Positions 21,235 through 32,790 of a stretch of DNA of 64,000 nt are shown piece by piece. Position 1 is the stretch's first letter. Each line of letters starts with the position of its first letter. The notes under the pieces are model-generated. The model was not told the DNA's origin. It saw only the letters and a list, made by a program, of their open reading frames with translations, and searched no databases. Both the position numbers and the translations under genes were made by a program. The stretch spans positions 372,001 through 436,000 of the forward strand of contig MU867076.1 of the NCBI GenBank assembly GCA_033725935.1, written 5' to 3'. This DNA is from Cladorrhinum sp. PSN259 (lineage: Eukaryota; Ascomycota; Sordariomycetes; Sordariales; Podosporaceae).

Positions 21235-22477
21235 GCACGTTGGAGTTGCAAGCAGAATGTCGAAGAGGATTTCAGGGAGACGGACCTGAGCTAGTTGCAA
21301 CCCCAAAGTCCGCAAGGCGACTATTGGGTACCTCAATCACACACTCAGCTCCACGCTGGAGGTCATCCGTCGGACACGGATGCCTATGCGTGACGGCAGC
21401 GACCAAAACTACTTTTTTTGTTGTTCATGAGCCTCTTTGCATATAGTATGGAATACAAGTCTGTCTAATCCGCGCTGAGTGTTCCAACGTCATGGAGCGT
21501 GTCTCGGGCTGAGAGCATGCGCTTAGGTAATGGTGTCTTTCCAAGAGGAACATGAAGTCAAGGCACGGGCGTATATGAGAGCTGGTACCATTGAATGCAC
21601 AAGACTTCTACCCTTATCTTAAACTTCTGTTTTGAACCGGCACCACCGGGTTGACAGTACCCGTAAACAAACACACTCATATTATTCATCATGTCACCAT
21701 CTATCCGAGTCCCTCCACTGCACCCGGCTCCCTTCCTTGGGTGGCTCCTAAGCACCGCCCATCTTCACCTGTGAGCGTCAGATCCTGCACTACTTCTGCC
21801 GAATTTTCTTCATCTTATTAGCAGCCATGTTCCGCCGGGCAGCAACAACTGCCGTCTTAGTATGTTGGCTTTTGCCGTGCGCAGCCTTAGAGCACTCCTT
21901 ATCCTGGCAATAGCTATCCAAATCCCACTAGTCAACTCAATCTTTGTAATCTCATCCTCTTTTGTTTATTGGCCATACCGGGTTGCCCCTCTCCGTGGAT
22001 GGGCGGAGGCTGTTGCCCCATGTATAGGGCGGGTAAATTTTGCAACTTTTGGCCGAGGATGAAATGTACATAGCAGGTTTCTAATAGATTCAGCTGGCTT
22101 TCAGGTGCTATTATTTGCTTCACTCGGCATTGTTTTAATTGCTGCGTTTCCAAGCTGACGGATGTTTCCGGATGACACGATGTGACTATTGAGCCAAAGT
22201 GAACCTCCAAGTGAGGTTCCAGCAGTTTTCCTTGCAAGTTTAACTATGTAGCAGTACTTGAGCGCCGGTCAGTGCGCTTCTGATTGGTGGGACTCCACTT
22301 ATACACCAATCCGTCCTCGGTGGTAGGCAGAGCGAGACTAAATCCACACGTCCACAAACTGGAATATAGTGATCCCTGGTGCCCGTGAAGACGATAGCAT
22401 CAAACAGGAGACAAGCCTGAATACATTGTCTTTCAAATCTTGCAACCGATCAAGTCACGACATATTGTCCGAGGAAA
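21235..22477. other. Intergenic, no confident gene
   Basis: About 1.2 kb. A 28-codon ORF at 21827-21913 (plus) looks like a signal peptide followed immediately by a stop. It could be the first exon of a lost gene or chance. Nothing else was seen. Confidence 0.3.
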
Positions 22478-23869
22478 ATGTTGAAACAGTTGTTTGTATT
22501 GCTCCCCGTCGCCGTCTCCGGGGTCTCATGTCGGATTCCTCCCGAGAAGCGACTCAACAACGGGGTGGGACGCACTCCAACCCTCGGTTGGAACTCCTGG
22601 GTATCTCCTTCTCCCTCCAAAAACATTGAATCGAGCTGCCAGGGCTTGAGCTGATCAACACGCTGCAGAACCAGGGAGGATGCAATGCGGCCGCGGCCTC
22701 TGTGGTGATGAACACAGCGAAGGCCCTCGTCAGCCTGGGCCTCAAGGACCTTGGCTATCTCTACGTCAACATCGACGATTGCTGGTCTGCCAGACAGCGC
22801 AACAGCACCGGCCACCTTGTTGCCGATGTGCAAAAGTTCCCCAAAGGCATGGATGGCCTCGCGCGTGACGTCCACGATATGGGGCTGAAGCTGGGTCTGT
22901 ATGGCGACGCGGGCACACAGACATGCTCCGGCTTTCCTGGGTCGTACGGCAACGAGCAAAAGGACGCCGACACGCTTGCGGCCTGGGGCATCGACTACTG
23001 GAAGTTCGACAACTGCAACACGAACGTCTACACAAGCAGGGGAATGAAGTCGCCCCAGTACTACCCCATCATGCGGGACGCTCTGCAGCGCACGGGAAAG
23101 CCCATCCTCTTTTCCATGTGCCAGTGGGGGCAAGACAACGTTTGGGAATGGGGCGCCAGCGTGGGCAATTCATGGCGCATTTCCGGCGACATTACGAATA
23201 ACTGGGAGTCGGTTGTGAGCATTGCAGCCCAGGCGGCGACCCTATCCCAATATGCCGCGCCAGGTGGTTTCAACGATTTGGACATGATGGTGAGTACTGT
23301 TGGGCTTTTTTATCGCTAGCTTCAAGTTTCTGGTGGCCGAGTTACTAATTACACGGACACAGGAACTCGGCAACGGCGGACTTGGTGACACCGAGGAGCG
23401 AGCCCATTTCGGTCTGTGGGCCATCATGAAGTCACCCATCATCCTAGGCACGGACATCACGAGGCTGAAGCCGTCTACACTAAGCATCATCAAGAACCAG
23501 GTAACACTTGCTTGATCATCACTGCGAGAGGAATATGACGCTGACGCTGAGACTCAGGGCATCCTGGCTATCCACCAAGACTCCCTCGGCAAGGCTGCCA
23601 CCACATTTACGCCCAAGGGCAAGTCCGGACCGCAACGGGGCAAGCTGTACAAGTACTGGGCTGGGCTGCTCTCTGACGGCGTTGTTATTGGTCTGGTTGC
23701 GGCCGATGAGGCTGAGACGCTGACGGTCAATTTCGACGACGTGCCTGGGCTCGGCTTGGGCAATTTTAGTTGGACAGAGCTATATAGCGGGCAAACTGGA
23801 AGGGGGGCTTCGGTGTCGCGTTCGCTTAGCAGGCACGATATGGCCGTGTTCAAGGTGACTCGTGCCTAG
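22478..23869 (+). CDS. GH27 alpha-galactosidase, 397 residues (second gene)
   Basis: Four exons, all in phase 0: 22478-22600, 22669-23289, 23363-23500 and 23558-23869. The first junction rebuilds GWNSWNQGGCN. Residues 1-18 are the signal peptide. Catalytic marks are KFDNCN (Asp155, nucleophile) and FNDLDMME (Asp244, acid/base); YVNIDDCWS and WGIDYWKFDN are also present. It differs from the first GH27 in length, exon structure and in lacking the insert after the nucleophile, so the two are not a recent tandem duplicate and may differ in substrate (polymer against oligosaccharide). It lies directly upstream of the mannanase, consistent with joint galactomannan breakdown. Confidence 0.92.
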
Positions 23870-24801
23870 ATGCCGAGGAGTTGTTGTCTAAGCCGGGGGG
23901 CGATATGTAATCCTCTATTGACGATACTGCACAAGTAGCGGTAATGGCTGTTATTCTTAATTTTGCCGTATGAGGCGCTTCGATTTGTGATCAACCACCG
24001 CATGTTTGGATGATACTGGACTCGAAACCCAGGTAGTATCCATTGTTCCGCGCCTTCTTTGAACACAGATTTTCGCGGCGGTACTTGATATGCCTGGTTA
24101 TTCCAGTCCTTAACCGTCATCGCTCTCTTCTTCTGTATTGAGGCTGTGTTCGGCTTCTGTTTGTGCTACGATCCAGTACACCGCAGTCCAGACGTCTTGA
24201 GAGTGAGATCTTCTGCTGGCCTATGATGCACGTATCCACTCTAGTGGTGGAAGTGTTTGCCAGTTACGGCACTCCTTGCATCTTTTGACTGTTGCTTCCA
24301 TATCACCAGACACCGGGACCGCCTATTCCACCAATTGTGCCCTGTTTCTGACTGTGCCGTCGAGCTCATCAATAAGTGGACTTGCACCAATCATGCAGTA
24401 ATATCCACCGCAATATGTCAAGGTGTTGACTGAGGTACCTTTTCCATCTGCTGCCAGTGACCCCTTTTGCAGGTATTCTGATCTCGTCAGGTGCTGCCGA
24501 GTACTTCCCGGGAAGGGATACGGACGCCGCGCCTCCACCCTCGGGGGGGTCGGCTAATTTGGCCAACCTGCATCTGGTTCCTTCCGAGGGCAAATACTCG
24601 GCGAGACTTGCAGCTCTGACGCTGTGCTGTCCGGTCTTTGATTGGTATGAGCTGCCCAGATTCTCCGTCAGTTGACTACTTATTGCTCCGATTTCGTGCA
24701 GTGCTCGAGGAAATGATGGCTGTCTCACTGCACTACCTTCTCCTGTGCGAGATACAAGCGCAACATTTCGCGAACCCATCGACCAGCTTGACACCTCCGC
24801 T
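23870..24801. other. Intergenic, mannanase upstream region
   Basis: About 930 bp before the mannanase. I see no supported gene or repeat. Confidence 0.4.
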
Positions 24802-26105
24802 ATGAAGTCTCTCCTCACCTTTGGCCTCGGCTTGCTTTCGGCGGCGGGATTGTTGCCCGGTGCAGCAGCCAGGTCTACCGTCAACGGGACCAGATTCTCG
24901 ATCGACGGCCTGACCAAGTACTATGCTGGAACCAACTCGTACTGGATCGGCTTTTTGACCAACGACGCCGACGTCAATACCGTCATGGACAATATCAACA
25001 AGTCGGGGCTGAAAATCCTCCGTGTCTGGGGATTCAACGACGTCAACAACAATCCCTCCGGCGTCTACTTCCAGCGGCTTTCCGCTTCAGGGTCAACCAT
25101 CAACACTGGGGCCAACGGTCTGCAGAGGCTGGATGCCGTCGTCAAGGCTGCCGAGAGAACCGGCGTCAAGCTGATCATCAACTTTGTGAACTTCTGGGAC
25201 GATTATGGCAAGTAAACCCCGTTTCCTCCTGGGTCTGATTTTGCTCGACTAATTTCCTCCAAGGAGGCTTGAAAGCCTATGTGACGGCCTTTGGCGGCTC
25301 CAAAGAGACTTGGTACACCAACACCAAGGCCCAACAGCAGTACAGAAGCTACATCGCCGCTGTCGTTGGCCGCTACGTCAAGTCGGACGCCATTTTTGCC
25401 TGGGAGCTGGCCAATGAGCCCAGGTGCAAGGGCTGCAGCACCGACGTCATCTTCAAGTGGGCGTCCGAAACCTCTGCTTATATACGCTCTTTGGACCCCA
25501 ACCACATGATCACCCTCGGAGACGAGGGTTTTGGGGTCCCTGGAGACTCGAGCTACCCGTACGGCTACAGCGAAGGGGTTGACTTTGTCAAAAACTTGAA
25601 AATCAAGGATCTGGATTTCGGGACATTTCACATGTATCCCGGTAGCTGTGCGTTGATCCCACAAGTTCCGAGTCCCATCTTTCACTCTCTTGAGAATGAC
25701 TAGCTGACCAAAGCGTAATTAAATACAGGGGGTGTTCCAAATAGCTTTGGTCCAGGCTGGATCAAGGCACATGCAGACGCCTGCAAAGCCGCCGGCAAGC
25801 CATGCTTTTTTGAGGAGTGTAAGCCATGTTCTGACCTTTCCCTCAAACGACATGGAAGAGCGACACCGCTAATGACACTACGTGTAGACGGCACCCCGTC
25901 AAGCCACTGCCAAATTCAGGGTTCGTGGCAAAAAACCTCGCGGGATCTCCACATGGATGGGATGGCAGGCGATGCATTCTGGCAGTGGGGAGACCGCATA
26001 AGCAGTGGGCAAACGCCCAATGATGGCAACACCATCTACTATGGTACTGCTGATGCTACGTGCATGATTACGGACCATGTTAGGGCTATTAATGCTCTGG
26101 GATGA
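24802..26105 (+). CDS. GH5 endo-beta-1,4-mannanase (GH5_7 type)
   Basis: Exons 24802-25207, 25264-25641, 25729-25818 and 25888-26105 give 363 residues. The signal peptide ends near residue 23 (AAAR). GH5 marks are GTNSYWIGF, LRVWGFNDV, the acid/base Glu187 in WELANEPRC, HMYPGG, and the nucleophile in FFEEYGTPSSHC near residue 291. The enzyme cuts the mannan backbone. Intron 1 (25208-25263) has a GC donor (GCAAGT) with a normal AG acceptor: only this join restores DDYGGLKAY, whereas a GT donor two bases later breaks the frame. The other three introns are GT-AG. No CBM is present. Two alpha-galactosidases lie just upstream in the same direction. Confidence 0.93.
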
Positions 26106-26374
26106 ATAGGGTTTCAGTCCTTGTCGGGGCTGGAGTTGGTGTTAGTGTGGCTACGTGGTTACTTTGTCTAACTTGCCCCATTGTAAATTTCGTCAGGACG
26201 ACAGAGAAGTGATTGTTAGCTAGTGAAGAATTAGAGCCCCGGCGATGCCATGATGTCCACAGACCCCGGTCCGCTCAATGTTCCGCAGCGACAACTCGCT
26301 TGCGCTGGTCAAAGGTCATCAGATAGCATTCATCCTATTCAGTATATAAAAGCAAACAAGAAGCGCCAGTATTG

Positions 26375-28030
26375 TTATTGCGTATTGTCTGATGCTTGAC
26401 TTTCAGCGTTCAACAACACCTTCGCCTTCTCATTTCCACCAGACCGCGCTCCGCTCATCATTACGTTGAGCATCTCCTGCAGCGTCTGTTCCATCTGCTG
26501 CCGCAGCTCCTGTCGTGTCTGTTCCATCTCCTGCCGCATCTCCTGCCGTGCCTGCTCCATCCCCTGCCGCATCTCTGCCACCTCTTGCCGCATCTCTACC
26601 ACCTCCTGCCGTACCTTTGCAACTTCCTCTCGAATCTCTGTCGCTCTCACTGTTCTCTTTCGTATCCCCGCCACTTCCTTTATTTCTTCTCGCACATCTG
26701 CCACTTCCTCTTCCACCCCTGCCACTTCGTCTTGCATATTCTCGGTATTTTCTCTTATTTCTAAAATGTCGACCTGTACACCGGCTAATTGGTGGTCAAG
26801 TGTTTCGTTGACATGATGCATGATACCCTCGAACTCCTCACTATTAAATCGGCAAGGCGCCATGTCTTCGAGTCGGTCGACGCGATGGATTATCTCATCT
26901 AGAGTGTGCAAGATACGCTTGGCAACAGGTTGAGGTGGGCTATCGGTACCAAGTCGCCGCTTCCTGTCTGGGGGGATACATGTTAGCGGCGCCGATTGGG
27001 GGAAGAACGGGGGAACATACTTGACTCTGCGGATGTTTGTGCCGGGCTGGGGGACTCTTCCTGGTACGGCGGTGGGGATAATTGTTCAGCTGCCGCTTGA
27101 GTTGAGGACGTTTTCAGATGATAACGCGAAAACACGGACGGCAGTGAGCAGAACAGGTCCCGACGGCCAGGGGCAAGGTTGAAGGTGTCGATATAAACGG
27201 TGAAATCTTTTATGGACGCGAGGGTCCTCAAAGTCTGTACCATATTCAGGGATCGCGTCTTCGGCTTGAATTCGGTCGGAATCTCGAGGGTTGCGAGTTT
27301 CGACATAATGAAGCGTAACGATATGTTGGGCGATGAAACGACGTTGGGGTAGGTATCCTCGCATGTAATCGACTTGACGTCTTCAGGGTAGATGAACATG
27401 TTAATGTGGCTGTCGCGAGTGTTCTTGGAAAAGATGGCGCAGTGCAGAGTGAATAACGCCTGGTTTGGCGAAACGTAGAAATCCATATCAAGGAGGTCTG
27501 AGACTTGGATCTGGTGGGTTGAATCCTCCCACAAAACCTTGACTTTCCGCTGGGTCGTCTGTATCGTGTCAGGATCATCGTCGCTAGAGCCGTCGTATAC
27601 GGAAGGAGCGTTGGAAGGAGGATTATTGTCGCGGTTGTCGAGAATCTTGTTACAGTCAGGTTTCGTCGACCTAAATCCCGCATCAGACGATTGAGGCAGT
27701 AATAGTATTAGAATTATCGACGGGGAGTGAAGGGGGCAGATACCACCGCTCTTGCGCAGCACGCAATGAACGGTCTTGGTCCTGCTTGAAGATACACGAT
27801 ACCAGTATCCATGAGAAATGAAAGCCCAGTAATGCATCTTTCGGCAGGCCACACAGGCGGCGGGCAGGGCGAGAAGCGCTAAAGGCCCAGCGATCTCTCA
27901 ATCCCCACGGCCTACCATGGAGCCCCAGTCCTTTCACCAGGCATTCCCGAGGGTCTGCGTACCTGGTGAGTAGGATTTGGAATTTTTTACGGTCCATGGC
28001 CTGTGTGAATCCGATGTCGAGTACATTCAT
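26375..28030 (-). CDS. Fungal conserved hypothetical protein with coiled-coil C-terminus
   Basis: Exons 27744-28030, 27021-27670 and 26375-26967 give 509 codons with consistent phases (2, then 1). The central part (about residues 130-250; LLDMDFYVSPNQALFTLHCA, MFIYPEDVKSIT) resembles a widespread Pezizomycotina family of unknown function. Then come a Pro/Ser-rich linker, a basic KRRL stretch and a long Glu/Gln/Met/Arg coiled coil with RQEM/RQEL heptads. No enzyme motif is visible. The 5' part lies within the first copy of a 215-bp tandem duplication. The copies differ by a 1-base indel that changes the frame, so the N-terminal 80 residues are uncertain: an alternative frame reads LALLALPAACVACRK without the first intron. 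It may be a recently damaged gene. Confidence 0.5.
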
Positions 28031-28273
28031 CAAGTCGCTGACCCTTTTGAGTCGCTGATAGGACCACACAGGCGGCAGGCAGGGCGAAGAGCGCTAAGAC
28101 CCAGCGATCTCTCAATCCCCACGGCCTACCATGGAGCCCCAGTCCTTTCACCAGGCATTCCCGAGGGTCTGCGTACCTGGTGAGTAGGATTTGGAATTTT
28201 TTACGGTCCATGGCCTGTGTGAATCCGACGGCGAGTACCTTCATCAAGTCACTGACCCTTTTGAGTCGCTGAC
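27849..28273. repeat. Tandem duplication, period 215 bp, at the 5' end of the coiled-coil gene
   Basis: Copy A about 27849-28058 and copy B about 28064-28273 are over 90% identical by eye. Both start CCACACAGGCGGC and end near TTTTGAGTCGCTGA. Differences include one 1-base indel (CCTTT against TCTT read on the minus strand) and several substitutions. Copy B carries its own ATG (minus, near 28247) and a broken frame. Confidence 0.88.
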
Positions 28274-28690
28274 GGGCTGGGTCAGTAAGTCAGACATGGT
28301 GATAAGGGAGAATCAAGAAGTTGGTCGTTAGAAAGGGGTTGTTGATCAAAGCGGGCAGATGAAGGTGGGTAGAAGTGGATGATGCTAGATGATGATGATG
28401 ATGGCAGAAGGGAACGGGGAGAAGTGAGGAACCAACCGTCGAATGTGGGGAAGTGGCGCTCGGCCCAACAAATAGATCACGTGCAAGGTGTGGGGTCTGT
28501 GCACTGCCTGGGGGAATGTCGCGTCACACGACTACTCTTTTGGGAAGCCGCGCTTTTCCCAATCTAGCCGAAAGAAAGCGACACATGCTCCGGCGTTTCC
28601 CTTTTGTGGACAAAAAAGCCTTCAATTGGGATTGGAAGAGTCTGGGACCGATGAGCGGTTCCAGCCGACTGAAATGTTTGGCTGCAGCAG

Positions 28691-28748
28691 CCTTCATGCC
28701 TTCCTTCATGCCTTCCTTCATGCCTTCCTTCCTTCCTTCCTTCCTTCA
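28691..28748. repeat. CCTTCCTTCATG microsatellite
   Basis: Imperfect 12-base repeats (CCTTCCTTCATG) followed by a pure CCTT tract. Confidence 0.85.
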
Positions 28749-30229
28749 ATAGGTGGTAGGTTCCAGGTTACCAGGCCTTGAGGTTTCGGCCAATGAGGTT
28801 TCCGTGCAGGACCACAGTTACCAAGACAGACTGGATTACTATGGTATTATGGGTAAAAAAAATGACCCAGTCAGGTAACGACAGGGGGTCCAACAGGCTG
28901 ACTACAAAATAATCAGTACCAAAAAGCAGAGGCACCAATAACCACTATCTTTTTCAACACAAGATAAGATGAAGAAAATCTTCTTTACTTCTCAATCAAT
29001 AAAAGAATAAAAGAAATATATTTCATAATTATAAACGGGGAATGCAATAGAATAGTTGTGGTGCTTATATACCTTTGCAGTGATGAACCAGTTAGCAATG
29101 TCCTCTTTTTTTGTAAACAACGTGTCTGGTTTTCCTTCAAGGGGTTAGGGTTCAATATGCCAGACAAGCCTACAAAGTGTTGGAGTGGGGCGCCCCACAG
29201 GTACCTGACAGGGATATTTTATTTATGCACCCAACCACAGTAAAACCTGGTAAATAGTCCAATCAACAACCGGCGCCAGTGCCAGCCCGAAGGCCTCAAA
29301 GCCGACTACCTTAAATACATATATTTTCCCATACTTTGATCAAGACATGCTGCTATCGATTTGCCCACCAAGTGCCCACCCAATGCTATGATGAGGACAG
29401 TGCCGAAAAAATGGAGTCCTCTCACTGGTCACGGCCGAGTTCAGTGGGAGCATTCGACAAACTTTATCCAACTTTGCTTTTTCAGGCCAACTTTTTCTCT
29501 TTATTCCGTCGTCATCCGAACTTTCATTGCTCTTTTTGCTTGATTCAGATTGCGAGGCAAAACCAGCTTACTTGGTGTTGATGGAATCAACAACAATCGA
29601 CCGTCTGAGGCCCTTGTTCTCATCCAAGATATCACTCAGCAATCGACATTTGAATTTAATTTCTCTCTTGCTCCGGGTCTCCATGACTGGTGGGCAAGGT
29701 GATACATTGGATTGAAATGCCCCGGACCAAAAGACCTCCTTCTCGATGAACACCCCCGTGCCGAACACCAGACGGCCAACGTTCCGGATCCGGCTCGAGC
29801 CGATTTCCCAAAACTCAGGCAAGGGTCCGGCCCTAAAGAAGACAACCAAAGGGCAGGAAGATCGGCTTCAAGAACTTAAGAAAAGAAGCAGGGCTTTGAA
29901 GTCCCGAGGTGGTGGGCACAGTTGCTATTCCTCTCCCCTCCCCCTCCCGAAGTGCCGTAAAGTAATGCAGCGGGTGGTGCTTATGTGATGCTATGATCGG
30001 CGATGAAGCTTGATTGGCCGTTTGAACCTGGAGGTGGTGGATAAGTAAGGAGCTTGAAGTGCGTAGGTGCCCACAAACAAGTTAACGGCCACTTCTAGCA
30101 CACTTCTGCAGGCCGCCGAGGCTCATAAAATATTTTTACACTTGTGACATCACCAACGTAACCAAACCAACCGTGTTGCGAGCGGCACGTAAAGACTTGA
30201 TGGAGATAGCGGTGAGCATTGGGATACAT

Positions 30230-30372
30230 TGTACGATTGTTATGATTTGGCTGCAATTTACAAGCTGTGAAACGTTTTCTGCATTGTGATACCTGCCAAC
30301 CTGGGACATGCGGTTTGGGCCCGACTGTGAAGTTCTTATTGTCGTCTGTAGGCATCCTCCATCATACAATCT
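30230..30372 (+). repeat. Diverged direct repeat, copy 1
   Basis: Matches 30730-30870 across about 140 bp (shared TTTTCTGCATTGT and ACCTGCCAACCTGGGA), with scattered transitions, transversions and small indels. Origin unknown; it could be an old duplicated element end. Confidence 0.65.
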
Positions 30373-30729
30373 AGTGCTTAAACGTTTATTGGCTCGGTAC
30401 ATGTACTATAAAACCAACGACAGAAATAAGGTGTAGAAGCCAACATATCCAAAAATGCAATCAAAACTAAAACCGTAAGGTTGTTAGAAATCGCAAGTTG
30501 GAAGATGGTACGTAGTGGAAAGAATTACCTATACAAGTCGGGATATCCCGCATACGTAGAAAGGAGTCAGGAATATATCAATAGAAGCCGAATAGGCGTA
30601 GAAAAAGGATTTAGAAATGCATTAACAGAAGCTAGTAACTTGAAACAGGCGTACAAACAAGTGAAATAGGCATAGGAAAGTGCGAATGGGGCGTGTACCG
30701 CGTCAATGATAAACGTTTAAGGATTAGAT

Positions 30730-30870
30730 TTTACGATGGTTATTTGGGTTGCAATATATATGCTCTGAAAGGTTTTCTGCATTGTATTACCTGCCAACCT
30801 GGGATATGCAGTTTGCCCCGACTCTTAAGCTCTTATTCCCGCCTTTAGGCATCTTCCATGATATACGGTA
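30730..30870 (+). repeat. Diverged direct repeat, copy 2
   Basis: Second copy of the 30230-30372 repeat, about 500 bp downstream in the same direction. Confidence 0.65.
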
Positions 30871-31126
30871 CACTAGGTGTAACAGCACGGCCTATCAATT
30901 GAACGGTCGCCAAGGCGGCGCAGCAGATGTGACCTCCAACAATGTGACATCCGCCATGTTATGAGTGGACGACTCGGACTTTTCTCCAGGATTTTAGTTG
31001 GGAATAATTTCAGGGGTAGATGATCCCAACCAAAGCGACGTCACGATCCTCGACATGTATATTTAAAGCACGCGACTTGAGTTATTCGACACTTGATCCA
31101 AACAACTTGCAACCAGATCAGTCACA

Positions 31127-32001
31127 ATGTTTTCGCTGGCAAAGTTTTTGACATATAGCATTTCCTTGGCAACCCTTGCCGAGGGCCACACAGTGGTTAC
31201 TTACCCAGCATGGCGCGGCAACAACCTCATCACCAACGCTACCTTCCCCAGGGGAATGCAATGGACCTATCCATGTCAGTACCACCAAATCTTCCATACC
31301 AGTCACTCACAGGAACTAACTCGTTTTCCCTAGGCGGCGGCATTGAACCAACCGCGAACCGCACGTACTGGCCACTGGGAGCCAACGGAGGAGCCGTCGC
31401 CTTCCAGCCGGGCTGGTTCAGAGGGCACGACCAGGGATTCATCTACATCAACATTGGAATAGGCGAGAACCCGGAGAACTACTCCTTCCCGCTTACCATG
31501 TTTCACTTCACCGGGCCTACTGAGAATCCGTACCCTGGTACAATCTGTTTGCCTCAGGTGACGCTCACAGAAGACGTGAGGGCGAGGGTGAAGAACGGGG
31601 ATAAGGCGAGCATCCAGGTTGTTGAGGCTTCGAAGCATGGTGCGGCGCAGTATAACGTGAGTTACCTAATTACTTGTTTCCTTTTTTTTTTTTGACAAAT
31701 GGAACCCAATTGGGGCTGACAGAGAGAGAAACAGTGTGCAGATATTGTGTTTACTGAGGATCTGTCGCTTGTTCCGCCTGTTAATGAGAATGTTTGCTTC
31801 AACTCGAGTGCCATAAGGATTGATAAGGTCAGTTTTTCGGGATCTGTTGCGTCGAGTACGACTACTACTTCTTTGAGCGCGGCGGGGGTAACCAATACCG
31901 GGCCTGCAGAGGGCGGTGCTAATGCATTGAGGGGAGGAGGATTATCATGGGTGTGGAACTTGGTGTTTGTATCTGCCTCTGTTGGATATTTGCTGATTTG
32001 A
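31127..32001 (+). CDS. BIM1-like (X325) copper-binding secreted protein, probable GPI anchor
   Basis: Exons 31127-31274, 31334-31656 and 31735-32001 give 245 residues. The signal peptide (1-20) ends just before His21 (AEG-HTVVTYPAWRGNN), so the mature protein starts with His. That start and the PAWRGNN motif match the copper acquisition factor BIM1-like/X325 family, which has an LPMO-like fold and a copper site but is reported to act in copper handling, not polysaccharide oxidation. The C-terminus has a Ser/Thr-rich stretch and a final hydrophobic segment (WVWNLVFVSASVGYLLI) typical of a GPI-anchor signal. The second intron starts GTGAGT and contains an 11-T tract. A TATATTTAA box lies about 65 bp upstream. 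Confidence 0.88.
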
Positions 32002-32355
32002 TTACATCTCATTAGTGGATAATAGGGATATAGGAAAGAAGGTGTTTGTTTCACTTTTGGGGTCTCCTTTGTTTAGCATCCAGATTCCGGAAGTAGTCCC
32101 TCTTTGTTGGCTGGATAGATGGCACCTCTGTTGCCCGTACATGTACCCAAAGCTTTATCTACCTGCAATGAAGACCTGGAATGCAGAATAGTTTCACGGT
32201 ACAAAAGCGATCTAGAACTGAATAACAGGCTCAAAAGTACTAACAAACTTAACTAAAGTCTATCACCTTGTTTCCTAACATGGCGGAAGAGCTAAGAGAC
32301 CCCGAACATCAATAATCCACGACCTTGACTATATACCACGGTGCTAACCATTCAC

Positions 32356-32790
32356 TCAATCCGTCACATTCCTCATAACAGTCAAGGTGTGAACTAGCCT
32401 CAATTTCCCCTTCTCAACCCTAAACTGATGACTATCCGGCGTGCAATTGGTCGCCACCTTTTGGAAAGTTTACATCCCAAACCTGATCGGTAAGTCGCAC
32501 CGTCTTGGAGTTGGGTAGGTCGACAGATTTTATCGCGTCCTCTGACTCCTCTCCACTCTTCTGACAAAAGTCTCGTATATCAACCCTTTCTGTCCACCAT
32601 ATTGGATGGAACGGACCGATTTGGTTGGGTCAAAGGCGGGGAACTAATTATTGCCACACGCAATTGGCCCAGTGCTAAAACTGACTGCAAGACCAAACTT
32701 TCGGGCTTGGTATGAGCTACAGCTTGCGATGGGCTGAAACTCTTTTGTTCCTTTGATTGGATATTGAGGGGTCAAGAAAAGGTTGGACAC
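32356..32790 (-). pseudogene. Remnant of an unidentified protein gene
   Basis: Protein-like sequence is spread over several frames of the minus strand. An upstream part includes GLAVSFSTGPIACGN, then an in-frame stop; a middle part in another frame reads VDLPNSKTVRLTDQVWDVNF; a last part in the first frame reads NCTPDSHQFRVEK and ends at 32356. At least two frame changes and internal stops are needed, and splice sites do not explain them well. I read it as a decayed gene for a small, possibly secreted Cys-containing protein. The family was not recognised. Confidence 0.4.

Larger units (their letters stand above)
28274..31126. other. Gene-poor region with simple and diverged repeats
   Basis: About 2.85 kb. 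It contains a CCTTCCTTCATG microsatellite (about 28691-28748), an A/T-rich stretch (about 28850-29080), and a diverged direct repeat (30230-30372 and 30730-30870). Open frames are short and have no recognisable domains; one around 29700-29880 is weakly protein-like on both strands. No gene is called. Confidence 0.45.

Noticed and set aside
21827..21913. 28-codon ORF resembling a signal peptide
   Set aside because: Ends at once in a stop, with no good donor or following exon; kept only as a note in the intergenic entry.
19779..23869. The two alpha-galactosidases as a recent tandem duplication
   Set aside because: Lengths, intron positions and flanking residues differ too much; they are at most old paralogues.
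26396..26816. Plus-strand Ser/Cys/Leu-rich ORFs over the coiled-coil region
   Set aside because: They are shadows of the heptad-repeat coding sequence on the minus strand.
28691..28748. CCTTCCTTCATG repeats as a CRISPR or minisatellite gene
   Set aside because: No spacers and no ORF dependence; a simple microsatellite.
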